Assembly (NCBI GenBank): GCA_020440745.1
Contig: JAGRNM010000010.1
Span: 1-15,653, forward strand
Source of the DNA: Deltaproteobacteria bacterium
GTDB taxonomy: Bacteria > UBA10199 > DSSB01
DNA length: 15,653 nt
Direction: 5' to 3'
Within the stretch, counting starts at the first letter, position 1, and the number at the start of each line of letters is the position of its first letter. This document shows, one piece after another, positions 7,585-14,767 of this stretch. Position numbers and translations under genes: made by a program. A model generated the notes under the pieces. It was not told where the DNA came from, ran no database searches, and worked only from the letters and a program-made list of their open reading frames with translations.

Positions 7585-9362
7585 AACTCTTCTCCATAGC
7601 TAAGGTGCCATTGCCAATGACTTAAGTTTTGATCGGAGGTTTGGTTTTGGGTTTGAAAACCATGGGCTAGGGTCCCGCGAAAAACTCCAATAGGAGAGTC
7701 TAGGCGTATTCCGATCCCAGGAGAATAATAAAGTCTTTTGTCAAATCGGAAGGCCTGTTGCCCTAAAAGTCCTATGTCAAAAAAGACTATGGGTTCTATC
7801 CAGAGTGGAAAAAAATTGGCTAGTCGGACTTCTAGGCTAAGCCATAAAGCGCTTAAGGCACCTCCTTCTCCTGGAAGTTCTTTTCTAGAAAAGCCCCTTA
7901 GGTTTTGTGAACCTCCCAAATAATAACGTAAGTTAGGAGGTAAGCGATCTCGGGTATTAGGATCTTCCGAGGCGTAAGTACTGTCTAGACCTCCCCTTAT
8001 ACCAATGATCCATCTTGCTGGATCGTAGTCTAGGACATTATATAAGTATTGTCCTTGCAGACGAAAACTTTGTGCAGAAAGACTAGAAAAAGCTTGTTCG
8101 TGGCCAAGGCTTCCCCATAGAGAAAGATGATAACCTTTTTGGGGATCCCCTTGATAGATTTCCCAATCGTGACTTTTAAACTCTAAAAAGTAATCAAGGG
8201 TTAAAAATCTGGTTAAGCCACTTTGAGCGCCGCTAAAGGTATGGGTATAGTCTAGACTAGGTCCTGTATAAAAAAACAGGTTCATCTCTTGGTTATCGTA
8301 ACTTCTTCCCAAAGCTAAGGTGCTTTTTAGAGAGATAAAATGAAAGTCGTCTTCTAGTTCGTGATGAAGATTGATCTTAGGTCTAATAAACCAGCGGGAT
8401 AGGGAAGAAAAAGCATACCAATTGGCTGTTACCTCTAGGCTTTGTTGAAAATAGGAGGCGTAAAGAGAAGCCTCTAAATTAGAGGCGTTTTTGCCTAAGC
8501 GTGCATGACGCCAAGAGCTTTTAAAGATTCCCCATTCGTCTGTAGAGGCGCCAAAGCCTAAGGTAAAGAGTCTGGGTTTTCCTGCAAAAGTCCTTTGATA
8601 AAGTTTGGCACCTTCGGTTTCGCAAGTCCAGGTGAAATAACTGCTTTGGAGGACGCCTGTTTTTTTATTACGAGTAGAGGTCAGGTCTAAAAGATCGGCA
8701 TTAAAACTTTTTTCTAATTGAAAGGCGTCGTATTTACGAAAAGCTCCTGGACTTAGTCCTTCTACTTGTTCCTCGGTAATGGAAAAAACTTTTTGTTTTG
8801 GTCCTGGTTGCAGGCTAAGAATAATTTCTCCATCTTCTATGTAGGCTTTGCTTTTTAGGGTGGGGCAGGGATAGCCTTGAGATCTTAATTGTTTTAAGAC
8901 CCAGTTTTCGATTTTATCAAGTAGTTCTGGCGTCATAGGACGGCCTAAGACATCTCTTTTTTTGCTTATCTTTAAAAAATCAGGAGCCCCCTCTAGTATA
9001 ATTTTGCGTGATAAAGTTTTTTTGCCTGGATTGACTTGGAGTTTTCCATTTTTGATTTGGAAAGTAGGTTGATGATAAGCTCTTGCTTGCAAAAAATTAC
9101 TTAGATGATACTTGGCTTGGTTAAAGGGAATCTCAGACCATGCTTCTACCTTAGGATCTCCACAGATTAATTTTTTTTCTAAGGAGTTTAATTTAATTTG
9201 ATTTTTTTCTTTCCAAAAAATTTGTGAGTTTTCACATATTTTTAAGAAGTTTTTATTTTCTTTTTTATGAATAGTACTTTTGGAATCTTCTAGGGCCTTT
9301 AAGGGACTTAAGATTCCAAAAAAAATAAAAATCAAAATAAAACTAAGGCGATCAAGGTTCAT
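7581..9362 (-). CDS. tamA: TamA/BamA-like outer-membrane beta-barrel assembly protein
   Basis: 593 residues from the ATG at 9362. The start is chosen because MNLDRLSF plus a hydrophobic run gives a signal peptide; a TTG at 9401 would add 13 residues in front of it, and neither start has a clear ribosome site. The N-terminal third has POTRA-like alpha/beta sequence, including the block SRKIILEGAPDFLKI and RPMTPELLDKIENWVLKQL. The C-terminal part is a 16-strand-type barrel with alternating aromatic strands, the sequence YYLGGSQNLRGFSRKELP containing the conserved (V/L)RG(Y/F) motif of the Omp85 loop L6, and a terminal Phe. It precedes tamB, whose start overlaps this stop. Together they support TamA over BamA, though FhaC-type or patatin-type Omp85 relatives cannot be fully excluded. 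Confidence 0.85.
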   Translation of the reverse strand: MNLDRLSFILIFIFFGILSPLKALEDSKSTIHKKENKNFLKICENSQIFWKEKNQIKLNSLEKKLICGDPKVEAWSEIPFNQAKYHLSNFLQARAYHQPTFQIKNGKLQVNPGKKTLSRKIILEGAPDFLKISKKRDVLGRPMTPELLDKIENWVLKQLRSQGYPCPTLKSKAYIEDGEIILSLQPGPKQKVFSITEEQVEGLSPGAFRKYDAFQLEKSFNADLLDLTSTRNKKTGVLQSSYFTWTCETEGAKLYQRTFAGKPRLFTLGFGASTDEWGIFKSSWRHARLGKNASNLEASLYASYFQQSLEVTANWYAFSSLSRWFIRPKINLHHELEDDFHFISLKSTLALGRSYDNQEMNLFFYTGPSLDYTHTFSGAQSGLTRFLTLDYFLEFKSHDWEIYQGDPQKGYHLSLWGSLGHEQAFSSLSAQSFRLQGQYLYNVLDYDPARWIIGIRGGLDSTYASEDPNTRDRLPPNLRYYLGGSQNLRGFSRKELPGEGGALSALWLSLEVRLANFFPLWIEPIVFFDIGLLGQQAFRFDKRLYYSPGIGIRLDSPIGVFRGTLAHGFQTQNQTSDQNLSHWQWHLSYGEEF

Positions 9363-9508
9363 GGTTGAAGTTTTGGGGGCTCTTAGATTCTTGGTAATCA
9401 AAGAGGCTTTAGATAAATTTTAATATTTGTCTAGTTGGTATTGAGTTAAGTCTAATCAATGAAAAGAGTAAAGTTAAAGTCCATTAAAATAAAACACATG
9501 CTATCTTC

Positions 9509-9535
9509 TTGACGGGGGCTTATTTAAGCTATATT
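9509..9535 (+). promoter_or_regulatory. Candidate promoter for the rimB-rimK operon, giving a nearly leaderless start
   Basis: TTGACG (9509-9514) and TATATT (9530-9535) are each 5/6 matches, but the spacer is only 15 nt; TATTTT at 9532 would give 17. Transcription would start near 9542-9545, only a few bases before the ATG at 9548. There is no Shine-Dalgarno there, consistent with a leaderless or very short-leader mRNA. Confidence 0.4.
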
Positions 9536-9547
9536 TTTTGCCTTTAG

Positions 9548-10030
9548 ATGTTAAAAAGAAGTCATAAGCAAAGTTCTGTTCCTATTTTGGGTTGGCATGA
9601 GTACGGTGCATTGCCAGAGTTAGGGGTCTCTCTAATACGTATTAAGGTTGATACAGGTGCTAAAACTTCTTCGATCCACGCAGAGGATCTTGAAGTTATC
9701 AAAAAAGGAAAAAACGAATACGTAAAGTTTACTCTTCACGAAGGACACCGGCATAAAATTAAAACAATTTCATGCCAGGCTAAAATTGTGGATAGGCGTT
9801 CGGTTAGTGATTCTGGAGGTCATCAAGAAAAACGTTATGTGATTGAGACTAGTTTGATTTTGGGAAATCAGGTCCGTACTATCGAGTTAACTTTAAACAA
9901 TCGTGGTACTATGCGTTTTCCCATGCTTTTAGGCCGTAAGGCCATGGAAGGTTTTTTAGTGAATCCGCACAAGGCTTTTCAACTTGGCAAGCCGGATGAG
10001 CAACTTATTAAAAAATTAAGAAAGGGTTAG
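9548..10030 (+). CDS. RimB-type ATP-dependent zinc-protease-like protein (RimK-associated, DUF785 family)
   Basis: 160 residues, the usual size. The GWHEYGALPELG block (about 15-26) and the retropepsin-like motif KVDTGAKTSSIHA (33-45, Asp35-Thr36-Gly37) identify the family, and GRKAMEGFLVNPHKAF (129-144) is its C-terminal signature. In Pseudomonas, RimB is encoded with RimK and modulates RimK-dependent glutamation of ribosomal protein S6; here it lies 4 nt upstream of rimK, so the same partnership is likely. The fold is aspartic-protease-like although annotations call it a zinc protease; activity is unproven. No Shine-Dalgarno precedes the ATG, which lies very close to the predicted transcription start. 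Confidence 0.85.
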   Translation: MLKRSHKQSSVPILGWHEYGALPELGVSLIRIKVDTGAKTSSIHAEDLEVIKKGKNEYVKFTLHEGHRHKIKTISCQAKIVDRRSVSDSGGHQEKRYVIETSLILGNQVRTIELTLNNRGTMRFPMLLGRKAMEGFLVNPHKAFQLGKPDEQLIKKLRKG

Positions 10031-10034
10031 AATT

Positions 10035-10940
10035 GTGAAAATAGCTGTCTTATCCCGCAGTGAAAATATTTATTCTACAAAACGTTTGATAGAAGCAGGG
10101 CAAGAGCGAGGACATGAGATGCGGGTGGTGCATACTCGCCATTGTTATATGAGTATTAATTCTGAAAAACCTGGTATTCATTATGATGGTGAATCCTTAT
10201 TAGGTTTTGACGCTATTATTCCAAGGATTTCTCCTACTAATACTTTTTATGGTACAGCGGTAGTTAGACAATTTGAGATGATGGGTGTTTTTTCTGTTAA
10301 CGAATCAGTAGCTATTAGCCGTTCTAGAGATAAGTTGCGTTCTTTGCAGCTCTTAGCCCGCAAGGGGATTGGGATGCCTTTAACGGGTTTTGGTAATCGT
10401 CCTGATGCTGCTCAAGACTTAATTGAACTAGTGGGCGGACCTCCTTTAGTGATTAAGTTGTTAGAGGGAACACAAGGGGTAGGAGTGGTCTTGGCTGAAA
10501 CCCATCAAGCGGCAGAAAGTGTCATTGATGCCTTTAGAGGACTTAAGGCCTTTTTCTTGGTGCAAGAATATATTAAAGAAGCTGGTGGGGCGGATATTCG
10601 TTGTTTTGTCATTGGGGATAAGGTGGTGGCTTCAATGATGCGTCAGGGGCAGGAAGGAGACTTTAGGAGTAATCTTCATCGTGGGGGTAGTGCTCAGATT
10701 ATTAAAATTACTCCAGAAGAACGGGCAACGGCTGTCAAAGCAGCTAAGATCATGGGTCTTAATGTGGCTGGTGTGGATGTGTTACGCTCCAAACGCGGTC
10801 CTTTGATTATGGAGGTTAATTCTTCGCCAGGTTTGGAGGGAATTGAAAAAGCCACCGGCAAAGATGTGGCTGGAATGATTATTGAGTTTATCGAAAAACA
10901 AGCTAAGCCGGGTAAGACCAAGACCAAAGGAAAGGGTTAG
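10035..10940 (+). CDS. rimK: RimK, ribosomal protein S6 L-glutamate ligase (ATP-grasp)
   Basis: 301 residues, nearly the length of E. coli RimK and strikingly similar throughout. The N-terminal domain has PRISPTNTFYGTAVVRQFEM (63-82) and ARK/RDK lysines; the ATP-grasp core has LVIKLLEGTQGVGVVL (138-153), VQEYIKEA (176-183), EGDFRSNLHRGG (207-218) and the Mg2+-binding set Asp248, Glu260 and Asn262 in IMEVNSSPGLEG. RimK adds glutamates to the S6 C-terminus using ATP; relatives also make glutamyl peptides or acyl-glutamates. The start is GTG at 10035 with AAAGGG (10021-10025 region) as ribosome site, overlapping the rimB stop. The C-terminal Lys/Gly tail (KPGKTKTKGKG) is longer and more basic than usual. 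Confidence 0.95.
   Translation: MKIAVLSRSENIYSTKRLIEAGQERGHEMRVVHTRHCYMSINSEKPGIHYDGESLLGFDAIIPRISPTNTFYGTAVVRQFEMMGVFSVNESVAISRSRDKLRSLQLLARKGIGMPLTGFGNRPDAAQDLIELVGGPPLVIKLLEGTQGVGVVLAETHQAAESVIDAFRGLKAFFLVQEYIKEAGGADIRCFVIGDKVVASMMRQGQEGDFRSNLHRGGSAQIIKITPEERATAVKAAKIMGLNVAGVDVLRSKRGPLIMEVNSSPGLEGIEKATGKDVAGMIIEFIEKQAKPGKTKTKGKG
10929..10936 (+). promoter_or_regulatory. Ribosome binding site that fixes a TTG start for the downstream hydrolase
   Basis: GGAAAGGG lies 5 nt before TTG at 10942, which itself begins one base after the rimK stop. An earlier in-frame TTG at 10882 would put about 60 nt inside rimK and has no ribosome site, so the later start is preferred. Confidence 0.6.
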
Positions 10941-10941
10941 T

Positions 10942-11973
10942 TTGGAAAAACCTCTTATCATTGGTGAGACTAAAGTTTTGCCTGGTTCTTCTGTAAGTAT
11001 TGCCTTGCCAGTGGCCAAGCTCTATACCCATTCTGAGTTAAGTATGCCTGTTAAGGTCATTTATTCTAAAGAGCCTGGTCCTAGACTCTTTGTTAGTGCT
11101 GCTATTCATGGTGACGAAATCAATGGGGTGGAGATTATTAGAAGGCTTCTCAAAATACTTAAGCCTCAAAAAATTAGAGGAGCTTTGATTACAGTACCCG
11201 TTGTTAATACGCATGGTTTTTTAAGTAAGAGACGTTATCTGCCTGACAGGAGAGATCTTAATCGTAGTTTTCCTGGTTCAGAAAAAGGATCGATGGCCGC
11301 TAGGATTGCCTATTTGTTTATGCAGGAGGTAGTTTCTAAGTGTACTCATGGCATTGATTTACATACAGCAGCTATACATCGTATTAATCTTCCTCATATT
11401 AGAGTTTGTTTAAAGGATAAAAAAGCTAGGGCCATGGCCATGGCTTTTAATGCTCCTGTCATTCTTAATTCGGACCTAAGGGATGGATCCTTAAGACAAG
11501 AGGTTTTGGAAAAAAAGATTCCCATGCTTTTATATGAAGGAGGGGAAGCCTTGCGTTTTAATGAAATTGCTATTAGGGCTGGAGTTAATGGTATTTTATC
11601 AGTCATGCAACATTTAGGGATGATCGTTAAAAATATTAAAGTCAAAAAATCCACTCCTTACGTTGCCCAATCCTCTCAGTGGGTTAGAGCGCCGGAAAGC
11701 GGTATCTTTAGGTCTCGTAAAAAATTAGGAAGTCGTGTTAAAAAGGGTGATAGTTTAGGTGTTATTTCGGATCCCTTTGGTAAAAATGAAATCAAAGTTA
11801 TCTCTCCTTTAGAGGGAATTGTCGTGGGAAAAACTCAGATTCCTTTAGTAGATGAAGGAGAAGCTTTGTATAATATGGCTACCTTTAAAAAGATTAAATC
11901 GGTGGAAGAAGAAGTGATAGGTTTTCAGAACGAATTAAGCCTTAACCCTATTTATTTAAATAATTTGGATTAA
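10942..11973 (+). CDS. Succinylglutamate desuccinylase/aspartoacylase-family zinc hydrolase
   Basis: 343 residues from the TTG at 10942. It is an M14-like metallohydrolase of the AstE/AspA superfamily: zinc ligands in AAIHGDEINGVE (His56 and Glu59), the substrate-arginine block RRDLNRSFPG (103-112), the third ligand His141 in GIDLHTAA, and the catalytic Glu199 in LLYEGGEA. A C-terminal barrel-sandwich domain (about 250-320) is built around ESGIF, GSRVKKGDSLGVI and SPLEGIVVG, as in the family. Relatives cleave N-acyl amino acids (N-acetylaspartate, N-succinylglutamate). It sits directly after rimK, within the same operon, and its stop overlaps the next start (TAATG). The true substrate is unknown. 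Confidence 0.85.
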   Translation: MEKPLIIGETKVLPGSSVSIALPVAKLYTHSELSMPVKVIYSKEPGPRLFVSAAIHGDEINGVEIIRRLLKILKPQKIRGALITVPVVNTHGFLSKRRYLPDRRDLNRSFPGSEKGSMAARIAYLFMQEVVSKCTHGIDLHTAAIHRINLPHIRVCLKDKKARAMAMAFNAPVILNSDLRDGSLRQEVLEKKIPMLLYEGGEALRFNEIAIRAGVNGILSVMQHLGMIVKNIKVKKSTPYVAQSSQWVRAPESGIFRSRKKLGSRVKKGDSLGVISDPFGKNEIKVISPLEGIVVGKTQIPLVDEGEALYNMATFKKIKSVEEEVIGFQNELSLNPIYLNNLD

Positions 11974-13052
11974 TGAAAGACCTTTATTTATTATTTGCTA
12001 AGTTTTTTTCTGATTGGTGGCCGGTATTTTTAATTCTGGCGCTTAGTTTAATAGTTTTGTGGGGGCTGCGTTATTTATTTTTCAGAAAAAAAGCTTTTTC
12101 TAGTCGAGAAACCCAACTGACACGCCAATTAAGTATGCTGGTTTTAACAGTTGCGGCTTTTCTTTTGGTAATTTTATTTTTACCTATTAGTGAGTCTAGT
12201 CGTTCTCAGGTTTTTACTTTGCTGGGGATTTTAGTAACAGCGGCTATTGCCTTGTCTTCGACCACCTTTGTGTCCAATGCCATGGCTGGCTTAATGTTAA
12301 GAGCGGTAGAAAATTTTAAACCAGGAGATTTTATTAGAGTAGGAGAGCACTTTGGTCGTGTTTCGGAAAGAGGCCTTTTACATACCGAAATCCAGACTGA
12401 AGATAGAGACCTTAGTACCTTGCCCAATCTTTATTTAGTCAGTCAACCGGTTACCGTGGTGCGCTCTTCGGGAACCATTGTCTCTGCAGAAGTCTCTTTG
12501 GGCTATGATAATGCCCATCAAAAAATTACTCCCTTATTAAAAAAGGCAGGGGAACTAGCTGGTTTACAGGAGTGCTTTGTTCAGATTTTGGATTTGGGAG
12601 ATTTTTCTATTACCTATCGTGCGGCGGGTTTTTTGGAAGAAGTTAAGACCCTGGTCACGGCTCGCTCTCGTTTAAGGGAGTCTATTTTAGATTGTCTTAG
12701 TCAAGAAGATGTAGAGATTCTTTCTCCTAATTTTATTAATCAAAGGCGCTTAGATCCTAAGGTAAAGATGATTCCAAAAAATCAATTTTCTTTTAAAGAA
12801 ACTCAAAAAGAAAATTTTCCAGAAAAAATCATCTTTGATAAAGCTGAAGAAGCTGCCTCTCAAGAAAATCTAATAAAAAAACTAGAAAACTTAACGGCCC
12901 TAGAAGAGCAGTTAAAGGAAAAATTAAAAGAAGAAACTGAAGAGCAAAAAAAGCAGTCTTTGCAAGATATTCTTTCTGAGCTTAAAGATAGAAAAGCTAA
13001 ATTAGAATATCAACTAAAAGCCTTTGAGACAAAAACTAAAAGTGAAGATTAA
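11973..13052 (+). CDS. MscS-like mechanosensitive channel with C-terminal coiled coil
   Basis: 359 residues. Predicted membrane helices lie at about 16-36, 52-71 and 78-110; the last contains the pore sequence ALSSTTFVSNAMAGLML (93-109) and is followed by the beta-domain block FKPGDFIRVGEHFGRVSE (115-132) and TLPNLYLVSQPV (149-160). Residues 290-355 form a highly charged Lys/Glu/Leu coiled coil absent from the first MscS in this window. It differs in sequence from that paralogue, so it is not a recent duplicate. The ATG overlaps the preceding hydrolase stop. Within this operon it may export or vent the small molecule the enzymes handle, or simply protect against osmotic shock; the coiled coil may bind a cytoplasmic partner (inference). 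Confidence 0.88.
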   Translation: MKDLYLLFAKFFSDWWPVFLILALSLIVLWGLRYLFFRKKAFSSRETQLTRQLSMLVLTVAAFLLVILFLPISESSRSQVFTLLGILVTAAIALSSTTFVSNAMAGLMLRAVENFKPGDFIRVGEHFGRVSERGLLHTEIQTEDRDLSTLPNLYLVSQPVTVVRSSGTIVSAEVSLGYDNAHQKITPLLKKAGELAGLQECFVQILDLGDFSITYRAAGFLEEVKTLVTARSRLRESILDCLSQEDVEILSPNFINQRRLDPKVKMIPKNQFSFKETQKENFPEKIIFDKAEEAASQENLIKKLENLTALEEQLKEKLKEETEEQKKQSLQDILSELKDRKAKLEYQLKAFETKTKSED

Positions 13053-13079
13053 TTTTTGATGATGTCTTGATAGAAAACT

Positions 13080-14621
13080 ATGAAAAAATTTGATCTAAAA
13101 AAATTTGAAAAGAAAATTAAACTAAGAATTTTGCGCCTAGAAGATTATGATCAATTAGTAGAGCTAGAAAAATTATGTTTTCCTAAGATGCTTCCTTGGA
13201 AAAAGGAGCAAGTTGCTAGTCAGCTTAAGTATTTTCCTGAAGGACAGATGGTTATTTTTTATGATGGTAAGTTAGTGGCCTCTGCTTCTAGTGTGATTAT
13301 TGATTTTAATGAATATGAAGAAGGGCATTCTTGGACAGAAATTGCTGACGGGGGTTATATTCGTAACCATGATCCGCAAGGTGATACCTTGTATGGCTTA
13401 GAGATCATGGTGCACCCTGATTATAGAGGTATGAAATTAGCCCGCCGTCTTTATGAGGCAAGAAAAAATCTATGCCAGCAAAAAAATCTGCGTCGTATGA
13501 TCGTTGGCGGACGTATTCCGGGTTACGAAAAATATCAAAAGAAATTATCAGCTCGTCAGTATGTAGAAAAAGTAATTAATAAAGAGATCTATGACCCTGT
13601 TTTGACTACCCAATTGTCTAATGGTTTTATTATAAAAAGACTGATTCAAAATTATTTACCAGCGGATCAGGATTCTGGTGCTTGGGCCACCTTTTTGGAG
13701 TGGGTTAATATTGATTATCAACCTTCTTCAAAAAAGCATGCTTCTCAGTCGGCTCGTCCAGTGAGAATTTCAGTAGTCCAATATCAGATGCGTTCTATTT
13801 CTTCTTTTGAGGACTTTGCAGAGCATGTTGAGTATTTTGTGGATGTTGCTTCTGGTTATAAATCAGATTTTGTGCTTTTTCCAGAAATGCTTACCCATCA
13901 ATTATTGTCTTTTATCAAAATTAAAAGTCCTTCTGAGGCTGTTAGAAAACTTAGTGAATATACCCAGTCTTATTTGGATACTTTTTCTAGTTTGGCAGTT
14001 AAGTATAATATTAATATTATCGGCGGATCCCATTTTACTGTAGAGGAAGATAGTTTGTTTAACATTGCTTATCTTTTTAAAAGAAACGGTGAGATCGGAA
14101 AGCAATATAAGTTACACATCACACCCAATGAAAAACGTTGGTGGGGAGTCCAGCCTGGCAAACGATTGGAAGTTTTTGACACGGATAAGGGGAAGATCTC
14201 TATTCAGATTTGTTATGATGTAGAGTTTCCTGAGTTAAGTCGCTTGGCGGTGGAGAAGGGGGCCAGGATTATCTTTGTGCCTTTTTGCACCGACGAACGG
14301 CATGGTTATTTAAGAGTGCGCTACTGTGCCCAGGCCAGGTGTATCGAAAACCAAGTGTATACAGCCATCTCTGGAAGTACAGGAAACTTACCCTTTGTAG
14401 AAAACCTCGATATTCACTACGCTCAATCGGGTATTTTTACCCCTTCCGATTTTCCTTTTGCCAGGGATGGGATTGCCGCTGAGTGTACTCCTAATGTGGA
14501 AACGGTCGTCATCCATGACGTGGACTTGGATGTCTTAGAGAGAAGTCGACAAAGTGGTACGGTGCTTAATTGGTCGGATCGTCGGCCCGATCTTTACCAA
14601 TTAAATTCTCCTTTGTCCTAA
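13080..14621 (+). CDS. Fused GNAT acetyltransferase and nitrilase-superfamily (carbon-nitrogen) hydrolase
   Basis: 513 residues in two domains. Residues about 14-190 are a GNAT fold with the acetyl-CoA loop VHPDYRGMKLARRL (111-124). Residues about 227-505 are a nitrilase-superfamily hydrolase with the complete catalytic triad: Glu269 in FPEML, Lys344 in YKLH and Cys378 in QICYDVEFPE. The same fused architecture is known in many bacteria but its natural substrate is uncharacterised; the hydrolase would cleave an amide or omega-amidated acid and the GNAT part would acetylate an amine. It begins 27 nt after the channel gene, without a convincing ribosome site, and is the last gene before a terminator. 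Confidence is high for the domains and low for the substrate. Confidence 0.92.
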   Translation: MKKFDLKKFEKKIKLRILRLEDYDQLVELEKLCFPKMLPWKKEQVASQLKYFPEGQMVIFYDGKLVASASSVIIDFNEYEEGHSWTEIADGGYIRNHDPQGDTLYGLEIMVHPDYRGMKLARRLYEARKNLCQQKNLRRMIVGGRIPGYEKYQKKLSARQYVEKVINKEIYDPVLTTQLSNGFIIKRLIQNYLPADQDSGAWATFLEWVNIDYQPSSKKHASQSARPVRISVVQYQMRSISSFEDFAEHVEYFVDVASGYKSDFVLFPEMLTHQLLSFIKIKSPSEAVRKLSEYTQSYLDTFSSLAVKYNINIIGGSHFTVEEDSLFNIAYLFKRNGEIGKQYKLHITPNEKRWWGVQPGKRLEVFDTDKGKISIQICYDVEFPELSRLAVEKGARIIFVPFCTDERHGYLRVRYCAQARCIENQVYTAISGSTGNLPFVENLDIHYAQSGIFTPSDFPFARDGIAAECTPNVETVVIHDVDLDVLERSRQSGTVLNWSDRRPDLYQLNSPLS

Positions 14622-14665
14622 ATGACTTCCTTTTTATAAATCAGTCCTATTAATTCTTAGTCTTT

Positions 14666-14698
14666 ATAAAAATAAGAACTTAAAGTTCTTATTTTTAT
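14666..14698 (+). terminator. Long AT-rich hairpin closing the rimB-rimK operon
   Basis: A near-perfect inverted repeat, 14666-14681 paired with 14683-14698, gives up to 16 bp of stem with a minimal loop (about 14 bp once loop bases open). It contains a T5 tract in its 3' arm and lies 45 nt after the GNAT-nitrilase stop. The stem is AT-rich, so strength is uncertain, but it separates the operon from the sigma-54 promoter downstream. Confidence 0.6.
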
Positions 14699-14741
14699 TG
14701 AGTGAATTTGATAAGTGTTTAAAATAACTAATTTTTTTATT

Positions 14742-14756
14742 TGGCACTGCTTTTGC
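14742..14756 (+). promoter_or_regulatory. Sigma-54 (RpoN) -24/-12 promoter
   Basis: TGGCAC (14742-14747), exactly 5 nt, then TTGC (14753-14756) followed by T. This matches the consensus TGGCAC-N5-TTGCA/T at every conserved position, and it lies in an intergenic gap right after a terminator. Transcription would start about 12 nt on, near 14768, immediately before a block of stable hairpins. An enhancer-binding activator would be expected to bind upstream, within or just before 14620-14740. No other good match was found in the window. Confidence 0.8.
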
Positions 14757-14767
14757 TTTTAATTCTT

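Noticed and set aside
10882..10941. Upstream in-frame TTG start for the hydrolase, inside rimK
   Set aside because: It would add 20 basic residues not seen in the family, and the TTG at 10942 has a better-placed GGAAAGGG site.
10694..11018. Two overlapping minus-strand frames across the rimK/hydrolase junction
   Set aside because: They lie opposite conserved RimK and hydrolase coding sequence, have low-complexity composition and no start signals.
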